Positions 1 to 8,618 are shown, numbered from the stretch's first letter. The stretch is 64,000 bases of DNA from Crystallibacter permensis (GCF_025960875.1 NZ_JAODLR010000017.1:46993-110992); one strand, 5' to 3'. The notes: generated by a model not told the origin, from the sequence alone. Made by a program: numbers and translations.

Positions 1-182
1 TCGCCCTCATTGATGATGTTGGTTATGTGAAGGCTGACGTTCTGCTGGGTGGTGCCGAACAGTTCAGCGATTTGTGCCTGAGACAGCCAGACGGTGTCTC
101 CGTCGAAACGAACATCGAGGCGGACTGCGTCGCCCCTGACATAAACGACGATGTCTCCTGCGGGCGCCTCTGATTCAGCCAT
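1..182 (-). CDS. RhuM-family protein, N-terminal part (cut by window edge)
   Basis: Reading leftward from an ATG at 182, the 60 visible codons run off the window edge. They encode an N-terminus with YVRGDAVRLDVRFDGDTVW, then LSQAQIAELFGTTQQNVS and HITNIINEG. This matches the start of RhuM-family proteins (named after rhuM of Salmonella SPI-3), which have a winged-helix-like DNA-contact region and occur on islands and near Fic or restriction loci. Family assignment is by recognition of this block. Function is unknown. The remainder lies outside the window, so intactness cannot be judged. Positions 183-388 upstream hold no gene I can support. Confidence 0.75.
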   Translation of the reverse strand, partial: MAESEAPAGDIVVYVRGDAVRLDVRFDGDTVWLSQAQIAELFGTTQQNVSLHITNIINEG

Positions 183-388
183 GCAGCCAGTCTAAAAGCC
201 GGCACCGACAATGATGTGCGGCTTCGACGCCGTGTGGGTGACGAAGGCCGCATGTATGAACCGGATAACACCGGGCACCGGGGAGTATCAGGAGGTTCGA
301 AGCCGGCAAGACTGCGATAGGAATTCAGAGGGACGAGCCAGCGGTGGGGCAACAGATTGTCGCCGTCGTAATTATTTTGGTCCAAGTC

Positions 389-419
389 TTGTAATGTGAG
401 TCAGAACCCATAATATGGG
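389..419 (+). promoter_or_regulatory. Promoter with overlapping operator for the gntP operon
   Basis: TTGTAA (389-394) and TAATAT (411-416) are separated by 16 bp, a plausible -35/-10 pair 80 nt before the permease start. The -10 box lies inside a perfect inverted repeat, CCCAT-AAT-ATGGG (407-419), so a repressor binding there would block the promoter. The IclR-family gene at 6262-7068 is the obvious candidate ligand-responsive regulator. That link is inferred from position only. Confidence 0.5.
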
Positions 420-498
420 ATGATCGCTGTGCTTCCCGTCACAGCTAAACTCGTACGCAGCCTCCAGTGCTGAAGGCTCGACTGAATGGATTCTTCCC

Positions 499-1995
499 AT
501 GTCCGATATGGCTATCTTGATCAACACTGCGGTGGCTGTGCTTGCCACCGTGGTGCTGATTGTCAGGTTCAAGGTCAACCCCGTTATTTCGCTGGTTATC
601 GGCTCCGTCTATCTGGGGCTCTCGGCCGGGCTCGGCGTGACCAAGACGGTTGAGACGATCACCGGCGGATTCGGCGAAATCATGGTCGAGGTCGGCCTGC
701 TGATTGCCTTCGGCGTGCTGATGGGCTCCATCCTGAACGAAACCGGAGCAATCCGCCGCCTGGTGGAGCACCTGTTGCAGACTTTTGGGCCCAAGCGGCT
801 GCCTTACACGATGGGCCTGGCCCTCGGCACCGCACTGCAGTCCATCTTCCTGGACGTGCTGCTGGTGATTTCCGCTCCGCTGGCCCGCAAGCTCGCGCCG
901 AGGATCGGCAAGCTGGGCACGGCGCGGATGGCCACGGCCATGGCCATCGCGCTCGAATGCGGCATCGTCTTCATGGTCCCGGGTGTCGCGGCGCTGGCCC
1001 TTGCCGGCCTGCTGAGTGTGCCGCTGGGCAAGATGATGATCTTCGGCCTGATCCTCATCGTCCCCACCATCATCATCTCGATCGCCATCATGACGTTCCT
1101 GTTCCGCAGGGGCTTCTGGAACGAAGAGAAGGATGAGGACCACATCTACCTCGACGAGGACGACGACGATACCTCCGCCGCTGGGACCGCGACGATTGCG
1201 GCCGGTACAGAAACCGGTGCCGGAAGCGGCAGCACCGACAACGGCACGGGCACCACGGGCGCCACGGGCCGTTCCAACGGTGACGGTTCCGCTGCTGAAC
1301 CTGTCCCGGCCGGCGCTTCGGTCGCCGTCGCCGAGTCGGACAAGGAACGCGAAGCTCCGCTGCTGGTGCTCTTCGCCCCGCTGCTGGTCTCGCTGCTGCT
1401 CATCGGCGCCGGCGCGATCCTGGAAATCCTGAAGATCGAGATGGCCTGGCTGCAGCTGCTGGGCGAGCCGGTCATTGCCCTGCTGATCGGCCTGATCGGC
1501 ACCGGCATCATGGGCCGGTACACGGTGGGCCAGAAGCGGGTGGAAACCGCCATCGCCACGGGCTTCAAGGAAAGCGGACAGATCCTCATCCTGACCGGCG
1601 TCGGCGGTTCGCTCGCTGCAACCGTGGGCGCAGCCGGTCTGGGCGACATCCTCGGCGGATTCTTCTCCGCCAGCACGGTGGCTCCGCTGCTCGTGGTCTG
1701 GGGCATTGCCGCCCTCCTGCACATCGCCGTCGGCTCCGTGACCCTCTCGGCCATCACCGCCGCGGGCCTGCTGGCCCCGATCGCTCCCGCCATCGGCATC
1801 GACCCCGTCCTGATCGCCCTCGCCGCCGGCGCCGGCTCGCTGTTCATGGTGCACGTCACCAGCAACACCTTCTGGCTGCTGCAGTCGCTGCTCGGCCAGA
1901 GCGTCCGGGGCGCACTGAAATCGGTGACGGTCGGCGTGTCGGTGGCGTCCGTCGTCGCAATTTTGCTGATTCTGCCGATGAGCCTGCTCTTCTAG
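499..1995 (+). CDS. GntP-family permease (gluconate-type H+ symporter)
   Basis: This 498-residue multi-spanning membrane protein resembles the GntP family of H+-coupled sugar-acid and hydroxy-acid importers. The N-terminal half has the family's hydrophobic pattern and a conserved-looking GALI-type core (residues about 60-200); a second transmembrane block spans about 287-498. Between them lies an unusual hydrophilic loop, residues 207-286, first strongly acidic (EEKDEDHIYLDEDDDD) and then rich in Gly, Thr and Ser. It is the first gene of a five-gene operon with a CoA-transferase, lyase, dehydrogenase and kinase, so it probably imports the substrate that these enzymes degrade. GntP members take gluconate, glycerate, idonate and related acids. 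The actual substrate is not readable from sequence. No strong Shine-Dalgarno precedes the ATG. Confidence 0.88.
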   Translation: MSDMAILINTAVAVLATVVLIVRFKVNPVISLVIGSVYLGLSAGLGVTKTVETITGGFGEIMVEVGLLIAFGVLMGSILNETGAIRRLVEHLLQTFGPKRLPYTMGLALGTALQSIFLDVLLVISAPLARKLAPRIGKLGTARMATAMAIALECGIVFMVPGVAALALAGLLSVPLGKMMIFGLILIVPTIIISIAIMTFLFRRGFWNEEKDEDHIYLDEDDDDTSAAGTATIAAGTETGAGSGSTDNGTGTTGATGRSNGDGSAAEPVPAGASVAVAESDKEREAPLLVLFAPLLVSLLLIGAGAILEILKIEMAWLQLLGEPVIALLIGLIGTGIMGRYTVGQKRVETAIATGFKESGQILILTGVGGSLAATVGAAGLGDILGGFFSASTVAPLLVVWGIAALLHIAVGSVTLSAITAAGLLAPIAPAIGIDPVLIALAAGAGSLFMVHVTSNTFWLLQSLLGQSVRGALKSVTVGVSVASVVAILLILPMSLLF

Positions 1996-2041
1996 ACCGG
2001 CCCCCGGCCAACAGACGTACTGCACTATCGAGGAAAGAGTT

Positions 2042-3292
2042 ATGACACAGACACCTATCGCCCCGCTGGACGGCGTACGCGTTCTTGAACTTGGCAACTA
2101 CATTGCCGCCCCCACTGCCGGCCGGCTGCTGGCCGATTTCGGCGCCGAGGTGATCAAGGTGGAGCGCCCGGGCACCGGCGACGAGCTGCGGAACTGGCGC
2201 CTGCACAAGGGCGACACGTCCATGCTGTACCGGACCATCAACCGCAACAAGAAGTCTGTGGTGCTGGATCTGCGCACGGATGCGGGCCGCCAGGCGGTGC
2301 TGGAGCTGGCCGCGAAGTCGGACATCCTGCTGGAGAACTTTCGGCCGGGCACCCTGGAGAAGTGGGGGCTGGGTCCCGAGGTGCTCAACGAGGCCAACCC
2401 GGAACTGATCATCACGCGCGTCTCCGCCTTCGGCCAGACCGGCCCGCTGTCCGAACGCCCCGGCTTCGCCGCGGTGGCCGAGGCCTACAGCGGCTTCCGC
2501 AACCTGGTGGGGGATCCGGACCGCGCCCCGGTCCGCGTGGGGGTCTCGATCGGCGATTCGATCGCCGGCCTGTACGCCGCCTTCGGCTCCATGATGGGCC
2601 TCTTCCAGCGCGAAGCACGACGGCGGAGCTCGGGTTCCGCTGTTGCGTTGCCGGAGCGGATTATCGACGTCGCGTTGAACGAGGCGATGTTCTCGATGAT
2701 GGAATCGCTCGTGCCCGATTATGAGGCGTACGGCGTGCGCCGCGAACGCACCGGCGGCCGGATGGAAGGCATCGCCCCGTCCAACGCCTATGTCTGCGCG
2801 GACGGCGCCAGCATCGTGGTGGCCGGCAACGGCGACGGCATCTTCCTGCGGTACATGGAAACCATTGGCCGCCCGGACCTGGGAGCTGACCCGGGGCTGC
2901 AGTCCAACGCCCTCCGCTGGGCGCGGCGCGAGGAACTGGATGCGGCGATCGGCGAATGGGCCGCCGAGCTCCCGGCCGCGGACGCCCTCGCCGCGCTGGA
3001 CGCCGCGGGCGTGCCGGCCGGCCCCATCTACACAGCGGAGGACATCGTCGCCGATGACCAGTACGCGGCGCGGAACATGATCCAGAAGTTCGACGTGTCC
3101 ACGGGCGAGGAAGTTCTTTCCGACGTCGGCTTCCCGGGGATCGTGCCGGTGATCGGGGGTAAGTCGCTGCCCATCCGTAACCTCGGCCCTGATCTGGGCG
3201 AGAATACAGACGAAGTCCTCGGCGGACTGCTGGGCATGGACACCGAACAAATCAATGCGGCCTCGAGCCGCGAGGAGGCACTGCAGGTATGA
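2042..3292 (+). CDS. CaiB/BaiF family (class III) CoA-transferase
   Basis: This 416-residue protein has the hallmarks of family III CoA-transferases, which move CoA between carboxylic acids through an enzyme-bound aspartyl intermediate. Visible are the N-terminal LDGVRVLELGNYIAAPTAGR block, DFGAEVIKVERPGTGD (about residues 36-51), the VVLDLRT strand, ENFRPGT and GVSIGDSIAGLYAAFG, whose Asp corresponds to the catalytic acid of the family. An ATG follows GAGGAAAGAG. The 3' end overlaps the lyase start by 4 nt, indicating translational coupling. In this operon it likely activates the imported hydroxy-acid to its CoA thioester for the following lyase. CoA donor and acceptor are unknown. Confidence 0.9.
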   Translation: MTQTPIAPLDGVRVLELGNYIAAPTAGRLLADFGAEVIKVERPGTGDELRNWRLHKGDTSMLYRTINRNKKSVVLDLRTDAGRQAVLELAAKSDILLENFRPGTLEKWGLGPEVLNEANPELIITRVSAFGQTGPLSERPGFAAVAEAYSGFRNLVGDPDRAPVRVGVSIGDSIAGLYAAFGSMMGLFQREARRRSSGSAVALPERIIDVALNEAMFSMMESLVPDYEAYGVRRERTGGRMEGIAPSNAYVCADGASIVVAGNGDGIFLRYMETIGRPDLGADPGLQSNALRWARREELDAAIGEWAAELPAADALAALDAAGVPAGPIYTAEDIVADDQYAARNMIQKFDVSTGEEVLSDVGFPGIVPVIGGKSLPIRNLGPDLGENTDEVLGGLLGMDTEQINAASSREEALQV

Positions 3293-4251
3293 GTTTCACC
3301 TTGGAACCCCGCGCGGAACTGCGGGACGTCACGCTGCGTGACGGGCTGCAGCTGACCGGCAAGATGCTCTCCACCGAACGCAAGGTCGAGACCGTCCGCG
3401 AGCTGCTGCGGCTGGGCGTACCGTCCATCGAACTGGGCTCCATGGCCCGGGCGGACCTGGTGCCGACCATGGCCAACACGCTTGAAGTGGTGCAGGCACT
3501 GACTCCGGAGGAGCTTCAGAAGTGCTGGATCTGGGTGGCAACGCCCGGACACGTGGCCAAGGCGGCGGCGGCCGGGGCACGGAACTTCCAGTACTGCCTC
3601 TCGGCCTCGGACTCCCACAACCAGGCCAACATTGGCCGCAGCACCGACGCCAGCCTGGCCGCGCTGCCGGAGGCCGTGGCGCATACCCGCGCCGTCAACG
3701 GGCAGATCCAGCTCTGCATCGCCACCTCCTTCACCTGCCCGTTCGAGGGGAGCGTGCCCGAGGAACGGGTACTCGCCATTGCCAATGACCCGCGGGCGGG
3801 AGGCACCTGCGACGTCGTTATTTGTGACACCCTGGGACAGGCGGTCCCGGCACAGGTAGCCAGCCTCATCTCCCGCGTGCGCGACGAGTCCCCGGCACGG
3901 CGGATCGTTTACCACGGCCACGACACCTGGGGCCTCGGCGTGGCCAACACGCTGGCAGCCATCGCGGCCGGCGCCACTCTGGTGGACGGGGCCCTGGGCG
4001 GGCTGGGCGGCTGCCCCTTCGCCCCGGGGGCCAGCGGCAACACCTCCACCGAGGACATCCTCTTCGCCACCCGACCCGAGGGGCTCACGCCGGCTACCTT
4101 CGCCGGACTGGTGGACCTGTCCGAAAAACTGCTGGCGGAACTGGGCGAGCCCAACCGCTCCAAGTCGGCCCAGGGCGCCCGCTCCAAGGCGGAGGCCTTC
4201 GAATGGGTCATCGTCTCGGACCGCGAACCCGTATGCGACATGGGGCTCTGA
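3289..4251 (+). CDS. Hydroxymethylglutaryl-CoA lyase-like enzyme
   Basis: This 320-residue TIM-barrel enzyme of the HMGL/DRE superfamily performs retro-Claisen cleavage of 3-hydroxy-3-substituted acyl-CoAs. Key residues are present: Arg17-Asp18 in TLRDGLQ, the metal-binding His209 and His211 in YHGHDTWG, and Cys242 in GGLGGCPFAPGASGN, the mobile catalytic loop. True HMG-CoA lyase makes acetyl-CoA and acetoacetate. Close relatives can cleave citramalyl-type CoA esters to acetyl-CoA and a 2-keto acid. The following genes process hydroxypyruvate or glyoxylate, so a hydroxylated substrate seems more likely here than HMG-CoA itself (inference). Starts inside the end of the CoA-transferase (ATGA overlap) and ends directly against the next ATG. 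Confidence 0.87.
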   Translation: MSFTLEPRAELRDVTLRDGLQLTGKMLSTERKVETVRELLRLGVPSIELGSMARADLVPTMANTLEVVQALTPEELQKCWIWVATPGHVAKAAAAGARNFQYCLSASDSHNQANIGRSTDASLAALPEAVAHTRAVNGQIQLCIATSFTCPFEGSVPEERVLAIANDPRAGGTCDVVICDTLGQAVPAQVASLISRVRDESPARRIVYHGHDTWGLGVANTLAAIAAGATLVDGALGGLGGCPFAPGASGNTSTEDILFATRPEGLTPATFAGLVDLSEKLLAELGEPNRSKSAQGARSKAEAFEWVIVSDREPVCDMGL

Positions 4252-5241
4252 ATGGGCGCCCGGTTCCTCGTCACTACACCCGTTCCCTCGCCCGGCCTGG
4301 AGCTGCTTGAGGCAGCCGGGCAGGTCACCGTCCTGCCGGAGCCGCCGGACTATGAAACGCTGGGCGAGCTCTGCGCCTCCGGCGATTACGACGTCGTGCT
4401 GACGCAGTTGCGTGACCAGGTTGACGCGCCGCTGTTGTCGCGGGCGCGGCTGCGCGGTGTCTCCAACTATGCGGTGGGCTACAACAATATTGATGTGGAC
4501 GCGGCCACCGCCAACGGCATCATGGTGGGCAATACGCCGGGCGTGCTCACGGACGCGACTGCGGACATCGCGCTGCTGCTGATCCTCGGGACTGCCCGGC
4601 GGGTAGTGGAGGCGGACCGGTTGGTGCGCGAGGGGAAATTCCACGGCTGGGAGCCCGAACTGATGCTCGGCCACGATGTGTCCGGCCGCATGCTGGGGCT
4701 GGCCGGGTTCGGCCGGATCGCCCGTGCCACCGCCCGCCGGGCACTGGGCTTCGGCATGGAGGTGATCTTCGCGCCGCGACCGCCGGGGGACCGGCCGGTC
4801 AGCGACGAGGAGCTGGGCGAATTCGCCGGCAAGGTCCGGCAGGTGCCGTGGACCGAGCTGGTGGAGCGCAGCGACTTCCTCTCCGTCCATGTCCCGCTGA
4901 ATGAGCAGACCAGGCACCTGGTGAATGCCAACGTGCTGGAGCGGATGAAGCCCGGCGCCATCCTGATCAACACGGCCCGCGGGCCGATCGTAGACGAAGC
5001 CGCACTGGTGGAAGCGCTGCGGAACGGTACGATCGCCGGCGCCGGGCTGGACGTCTTCGAGGACGAACCCCGACTGGCCCCGGGCCTGGCGGAGCTGCCC
5101 AACACGGTCCTGCTGCCGCATGTCGGCAGTGCCACAGTCCCGGTGCGCAGCGAAATGGCGCGGCTGAGCGCGCTGAACGCGGTGGCCATGGCCGAGGGCC
5201 GGATCCCGCCGCATGCCGTCAACCCGGACGCGTGGGCATGA
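4252..5241 (+). CDS. D-2-hydroxyacid dehydrogenase (hydroxypyruvate/glyoxylate reductase type)
   Basis: The 329-residue protein belongs to the D-isomer-specific 2-hydroxyacid dehydrogenases. The Rossmann signature LGLAGFGRIARATARR lies in the central third. The catalytic Arg is in NTARGPIVDEAALV, the Glu in DVFEDEPRLAPG and the His in LLPHVGSAT. It starts immediately after the lyase stop codon, with no spacer. With glycerate kinase following, the natural reading is NAD(P)H-dependent reduction of hydroxypyruvate to D-glycerate (or glyoxylate to glycolate). It ends with an ATGA overlap onto the kinase. Cofactor preference cannot be called with confidence, although the Arg after strand 2 (FAPRPPGDRP) would fit NADPH. 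Confidence 0.9.
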   Translation: MGARFLVTTPVPSPGLELLEAAGQVTVLPEPPDYETLGELCASGDYDVVLTQLRDQVDAPLLSRARLRGVSNYAVGYNNIDVDAATANGIMVGNTPGVLTDATADIALLLILGTARRVVEADRLVREGKFHGWEPELMLGHDVSGRMLGLAGFGRIARATARRALGFGMEVIFAPRPPGDRPVSDEELGEFAGKVRQVPWTELVERSDFLSVHVPLNEQTRHLVNANVLERMKPGAILINTARGPIVDEAALVEALRNGTIAGAGLDVFEDEPRLAPGLAELPNTVLLPHVGSATVPVRSEMARLSALNAVAMAEGRIPPHAVNPDAWA

Positions 5242-6265
5242 GCATCCTGATCGCACCGGACAGCTTCAAAGGGACTTATGCCGCGGCCGAAGTCGCCGCA
5301 GCCGTGGCCGCAGGGCTTGCCGACGCCGGCGGCCAAACGGTCCAGCGCCGGTTGCCGACGGCGGCGAGGGCTCCTTCGAGGCGCTCTGCCGCGGGCTTGG
5401 TGCCGTGCCCGTGCCTGTGGAGGTACAGAATCCCTGGGGGATGCCGGCCCGCGCGGAAATCGGGATCACGGCGGATGGTGGCACCGCCGTCGTCGAACTG
5501 GCCCAGGCCGGCGGAATCACCATGGCGCACGACGGTGACCGCGACCCGGTGTCGGCCAGCACTTACGGCACCGGGATGATGATCGCCGAGGCCGTGCGTC
5601 ACGGTGCGCGGAAGATCCTGGTCGCTACGGGCGGTTCGGCAACTACCGACGGCGGCTCCGGGGCTATACGGGCAATCCAGGACGCCGGCGGACTGCGCGG
5701 CGCCCAGCTGACCGTGCTCTCCGATGTCACCACCACGTTCGTGGACGCGGCGCGGGTCTTCGGACCGCAGAAGGGCGCCGATCCCGCCACCGTGAAAGTG
5801 CTTGAGGAACGGTTGGCGCGGCAGGCATCGGAGTTCCCGCGCGACCCGACCGGTGTACTACGCAGCGGTGCCGCCGGTGGTTTTGCCGGCGGCATGTGGG
5901 CGCATTTCGGGGCGGAACTGGTCTCCGGCGCCGACACGGTGCTCAATGCCGTGGGGTTCGACCGAGAGCTGGAGCAGGCTACCGCCGTGGTGGTCGGCGA
6001 AGGACGTCTCGATTCGCAGACCGCGGAAGGCAAGATCATCTCGACCATCCTGCATCGCGTGCGGAGGTCCGGCCGAAGCCTGCAGGTCTTCGCCGTCGTC
6101 GGCTCCGTCTCGGAAGATCTGGGTGACTATCGGGAGAACTTCGCCGACGTGCTGGTCGCCTCGGACGCCGCCGCGATGCGCGCAGCCGGCGCGGACATCG
6201 CCGTCGTCGTTAACTCACTGCCCGACGGCGGCCGGCTACCCGACGCCGGAATGCTGCAGACCTAG
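5238..6265 (+). pseudogene. Glycerate kinase (type I), interrupted by a single-base frameshift
   Basis: The ATG at 5238 begins MSILIAPDSFKGTYAAAEVA, the standard N-terminus of GlxK/GarK-type glycerate kinases. The frame is lost after about residue 36. The rest of the protein continues in another frame with PVADGGEGSFEALCRGLG, the family's ADGGEG motif, and runs to the stop at 6263-6265 with later family blocks (ATGGSATTDGGSG, FGPQKGADP, VVGEGRLDSQT). Restoring one C at the CC of 5348-5349 rejoins the two parts as ...VQRPVADGGEG. Either the gene is recently broken or the sequence has a base missing. The intact enzyme would phosphorylate D-glycerate to 2-phosphoglycerate, the exit step of the operon. 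Its stop shares a CTAG with the convergent IclR stop. Confidence 0.85.
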
Positions 6266-7068
6266 GCCTTTGGCTCGCCGGGGAAGCGCCCGCCGATGAG
6301 CCGCGTCATGCGTTCGGCGGTCTGCAGGAGGGTCTCGACCCAGTCCTCGCAGACCTGCCGGGGCATCCGCATGGTCGGGCCGCTGATCGTCACGGCGCCG
6401 ACCAAGCCGGCTGCGGAGTCGAAGACCGGGGCGGACAAGCCGGATGCCCCGGACTCGCGCTCTTCTGTGGTGATGGCAAAACCGTCGGTCCGCGTCTGCT
6501 TCACCACTGTCTCGAGGTCTTCGGAACTGGTGATCGTGGACTCGGTGAGCGGCGGCAGCGGGTTCTTGACCAGTTCGGCCAGCAGCTCCGGGTCCCAGGC
6601 GAGAATGACCCGGCCGGCCGAGCCGGCATGCAGCGGCAGGATCTTGCCCAGGTGCATTTCCCGCCGGAGTGCGTGCCGGGTTTCCGCCAGGGCTACGCAG
6701 ACGCGGTAGTGCTGCTCGGCGCGGAAGAAGCAGGCGGTCTCGCCCGTGGTGTCTCGCAGGTCCTTCAGCAGCGGGCCGATGACGTCCAGCACTGCCTTGC
6801 CGCGCGTCGCCGGCGCCGCCCAGTACGCCATTTTGAGGCCGATCCGGTAGGCATCTTCCTCGCGGTCAAGGAAGCCCTGGGACGTCAGGTTGGTGACCAA
6901 CCGCTGCACGGTGGAGGTCGGCATTCCCGTGGCCTCCCGGATATCGGCCAGCGTCAGCACCGGCCGCGTCAGGGAGAAGGCATCGAGAATAGACGTGATT
7001 TTCCCCAGTACAAGCAGCGGATTGTTGGTCGACTTTGCTGTTGCTTTTCCTGCGGGTTCCCCTGACAT
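6262..7068 (-). CDS. IclR-family transcriptional regulator
   Basis: This 268-residue regulator has an N-terminal winged helix (VLGKITSILDAFSLTRPVLT, then REATGMPTSTVQRLVTNL) and a C-terminal GAF-like ligand domain ending in SGPTMRMPRQ. I chose the ATG at 7068 (MSGEPAGKATAK) because upstream codons do not look like protein. It lies convergent to, and stop-overlapping with, the glycerate kinase gene, and 43 bp downstream of the alpha/beta hydrolase gene on the same strand. It probably senses a metabolite of the GntP operon and binds near the operon promoter, where an inverted repeat overlaps the -10 box. IclR proteins may repress or activate, and the sequence does not tell which. Confidence 0.9.
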   Translation of the reverse strand: MSGEPAGKATAKSTNNPLLVLGKITSILDAFSLTRPVLTLADIREATGMPTSTVQRLVTNLTSQGFLDREEDAYRIGLKMAYWAAPATRGKAVLDVIGPLLKDLRDTTGETACFFRAEQHYRVCVALAETRHALRREMHLGKILPLHAGSAGRVILAWDPELLAELVKNPLPPLTESTITSSEDLETVVKQTRTDGFAITTEERESGASGLSAPVFDSAAGLVGAVTISGPTMRMPRQVCEDWVETLLQTAERMTRLIGGRFPGEPKA

Positions 7069-7111
7069 AAGACTTACGCTAGACGCTGGCCCAAGGGCAG
7101 TCCAATAGTGC

Positions 7112-7909
7112 TTATTTCGAGTCGCCCGAAGGCATGGATAGCACTCCTGCGAGGAAGTCCAGGACGATCGGGCTGGCGACCTCGCGGCACTCTTCGAAGT
7201 ACGCGTGGCGTCCGCCGGGAATGATCCGTACTTGGGCGTTGGGAATCCGGTCGGCCAGGAGATCAGCGTTGGCCGGTGGAACCATGAGGTCATCGCTGCC
7301 GTGCAGGACCAATGTGGGCACAGAGATAGCCCCCAGTTGGTCCCACGCGTCGTGGCCGTTGCTTGCCCGCTGATGGCCCAGGCGGGCCTGGGGAGTGGTT
7401 GCTTCGCCCAACGTGGCGTAAGGCCGAGGATGCGAGGCTGTCCAAGCAGGTGAATACATCAGGTCCGTCAGGACCGCTTCCTTGGTCTCCGGATCTGCGA
7501 TTCGGGAGCCGATCTCTTTGGACATCCGGAGCGTGTTCGGTCCTCCGGTGGAGGAACAGCCGATGACGAGGGCGCTGACGCGGGAAGGGTGGCGCAGAGC
7601 CAGTTGCTGCGCCACCTTTCCACCCATTGACGTGCCGTAGACAGCGCTCGATTCGATCCCCAGATGGTCCAGCAGTGCCGCGGCATCATCGGCGAACCGG
7701 CCAAGGGTATAGCCGGCCGCCGGCGTGTCGCTGCCGCCGGTGCCTGGATAGTCGAAACGGATGACCAGATGGTCGGACTCGAAATCGGCGACGATCGGAT
7801 CCCACCAGCCCATCCCGTTACCCTGGCCGCTCAACAGCAGGAGAGGCGCGCCCTGACCGCTGGTTCGGTAGGCAACGGCGAGGCCATCAGGACAGGTGAA
7901 CTTTGGCAT
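7112..7909 (-). CDS. Alpha/beta-hydrolase (3-oxoadipate enol-lactonase-like)
   Basis: This 265-residue alpha/beta-fold hydrolase has an oxyanion region LLLLSGQGNGMGWW, the nucleophile elbow GTSMGGKVAQ, an Asp in LHGSDDLMVPP and a His in PGGRHAYFEE, the full Ser-Asp-His triad. The ATG at 7909 has AAGG 8-11 nt upstream. A GTG nine bases earlier would sit inside that ribosome site, so it is rejected. It resembles enol-lactonases and other small-ester hydrolases (AcoE/PcaD-like), so the substrate is not assignable. It may be co-transcribed with the IclR gene 43 bp downstream and could open a lactone form of the substrate of the neighbouring operon (inference). Confidence 0.85.
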   Translation of the reverse strand: MPKFTCPDGLAVAYRTSGQGAPLLLLSGQGNGMGWWDPIVADFESDHLVIRFDYPGTGGSDTPAAGYTLGRFADDAAALLDHLGIESSAVYGTSMGGKVAQQLALRHPSRVSALVIGCSSTGGPNTLRMSKEIGSRIADPETKEAVLTDLMYSPAWTASHPRPYATLGEATTPQARLGHQRASNGHDAWDQLGAISVPTLVLHGSDDLMVPPANADLLADRIPNAQVRIIPGGRHAYFEECREVASPIVLDFLAGVLSMPSGDSK

Positions 7910-8099
7910 GACCAGCACCTTAGTACGCAGTTAGCCCTTGTCACTATTGTTGCTGACCGGCATCCAGTAACCGAGGCGAGAGTGCTGCCGGAGGCGCCGG
8001 GTGTAGCCAGCGGCGGTGACCGCGGCGGCGAGATCCTCAAGCCGGGCCGCGGTTACTTCGGTAAGCAGCTGCAGCCCGGCGGTGGAGCGGTAAGCCGGC

Positions 8100-8618
8100 T
8101 CAAGCGTGTTCGTGGGCGTGGTGCTGGTGACCCTGTTCGGCGGAGTGCTGGCGGTGGTGCGCATGGTCCTGGGTGTATTCGTCGAGACGCAGCAGCATCG
8201 CGAGGGCCATCGCCGGCAGCATGAGCAGGTGTCCGGCGGCCATCACGGTGTGGCCGTCGATCATACCCATCCAGAGCGGGACGAAGAGCACGATGAACGG
8301 CAAGTACATGGCCGCGCCCATTTCGATAATCGGCGCCCAGCCGTGCCCGCGGAACTTCATCCACGCGCCCATGGCGACGGTCATGTTCGTCGCCATGACC
8401 AGGGAGGCCACATCCGGCCGGTCGAACACAGCAGAGACGCCAGCGGCGTTGGTCAGTAAGGACCAGACCGGGCCCAGGATGACCATGCCGAGGATCATCG
8501 CTACCACCATTTCCAGATAGTGCCGGGTGAAAAGCCAGACACGCCTGCCGCGGCTGGTGGTGGTGGACGCGGATACGGAGGTGCTGGTGGTGGAAGCGTG
8601 AAGTTCGGTGTTGTTCAT
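8100..8618 (-). CDS. Multi-pass membrane protein with His-rich C-terminus
   Basis: This 172-residue protein has about four predicted membrane segments (YLEMVVAMILGMVILGPVW, a Met-rich segment around ASLVMATNMTVAMGAWMKF, MYLPFIVLFVPLWMGMI, and GHLLMLPAMALAMLLRL) and a cytoplasmic or exposed tail, DHAHHRQHSAEQGHQHHAHEHA. Met-rich membrane segments and a His-rich tail suggest metal binding. It follows the CopZ-like gene on the same strand by 67 bp, which supports a copper or heavy-metal context. I know similar proteins only as uncharacterised actinobacterial membrane proteins near copper genes. No enzyme motif is visible. Confidence 0.75.
   Translation of the reverse strand: MNNTELHASTTSTSVSASTTTSRGRRVWLFTRHYLEMVVAMILGMVILGPVWSLLTNAAGVSAVFDRPDVASLVMATNMTVAMGAWMKFRGHGWAPIIEMGAAMYLPFIVLFVPLWMGMIDGHTVMAAGHLLMLPAMALAMLLRLDEYTQDHAHHRQHSAEQGHQHHAHEHA

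Noticed and set aside
445..2097. Long open frame on the minus strand opposite the GntP gene
   Set aside because: It mirrors the permease codons, has a composition biased to Gln, Asp and His, and shows no family motif. It is a typical antisense shadow in high-GC DNA.
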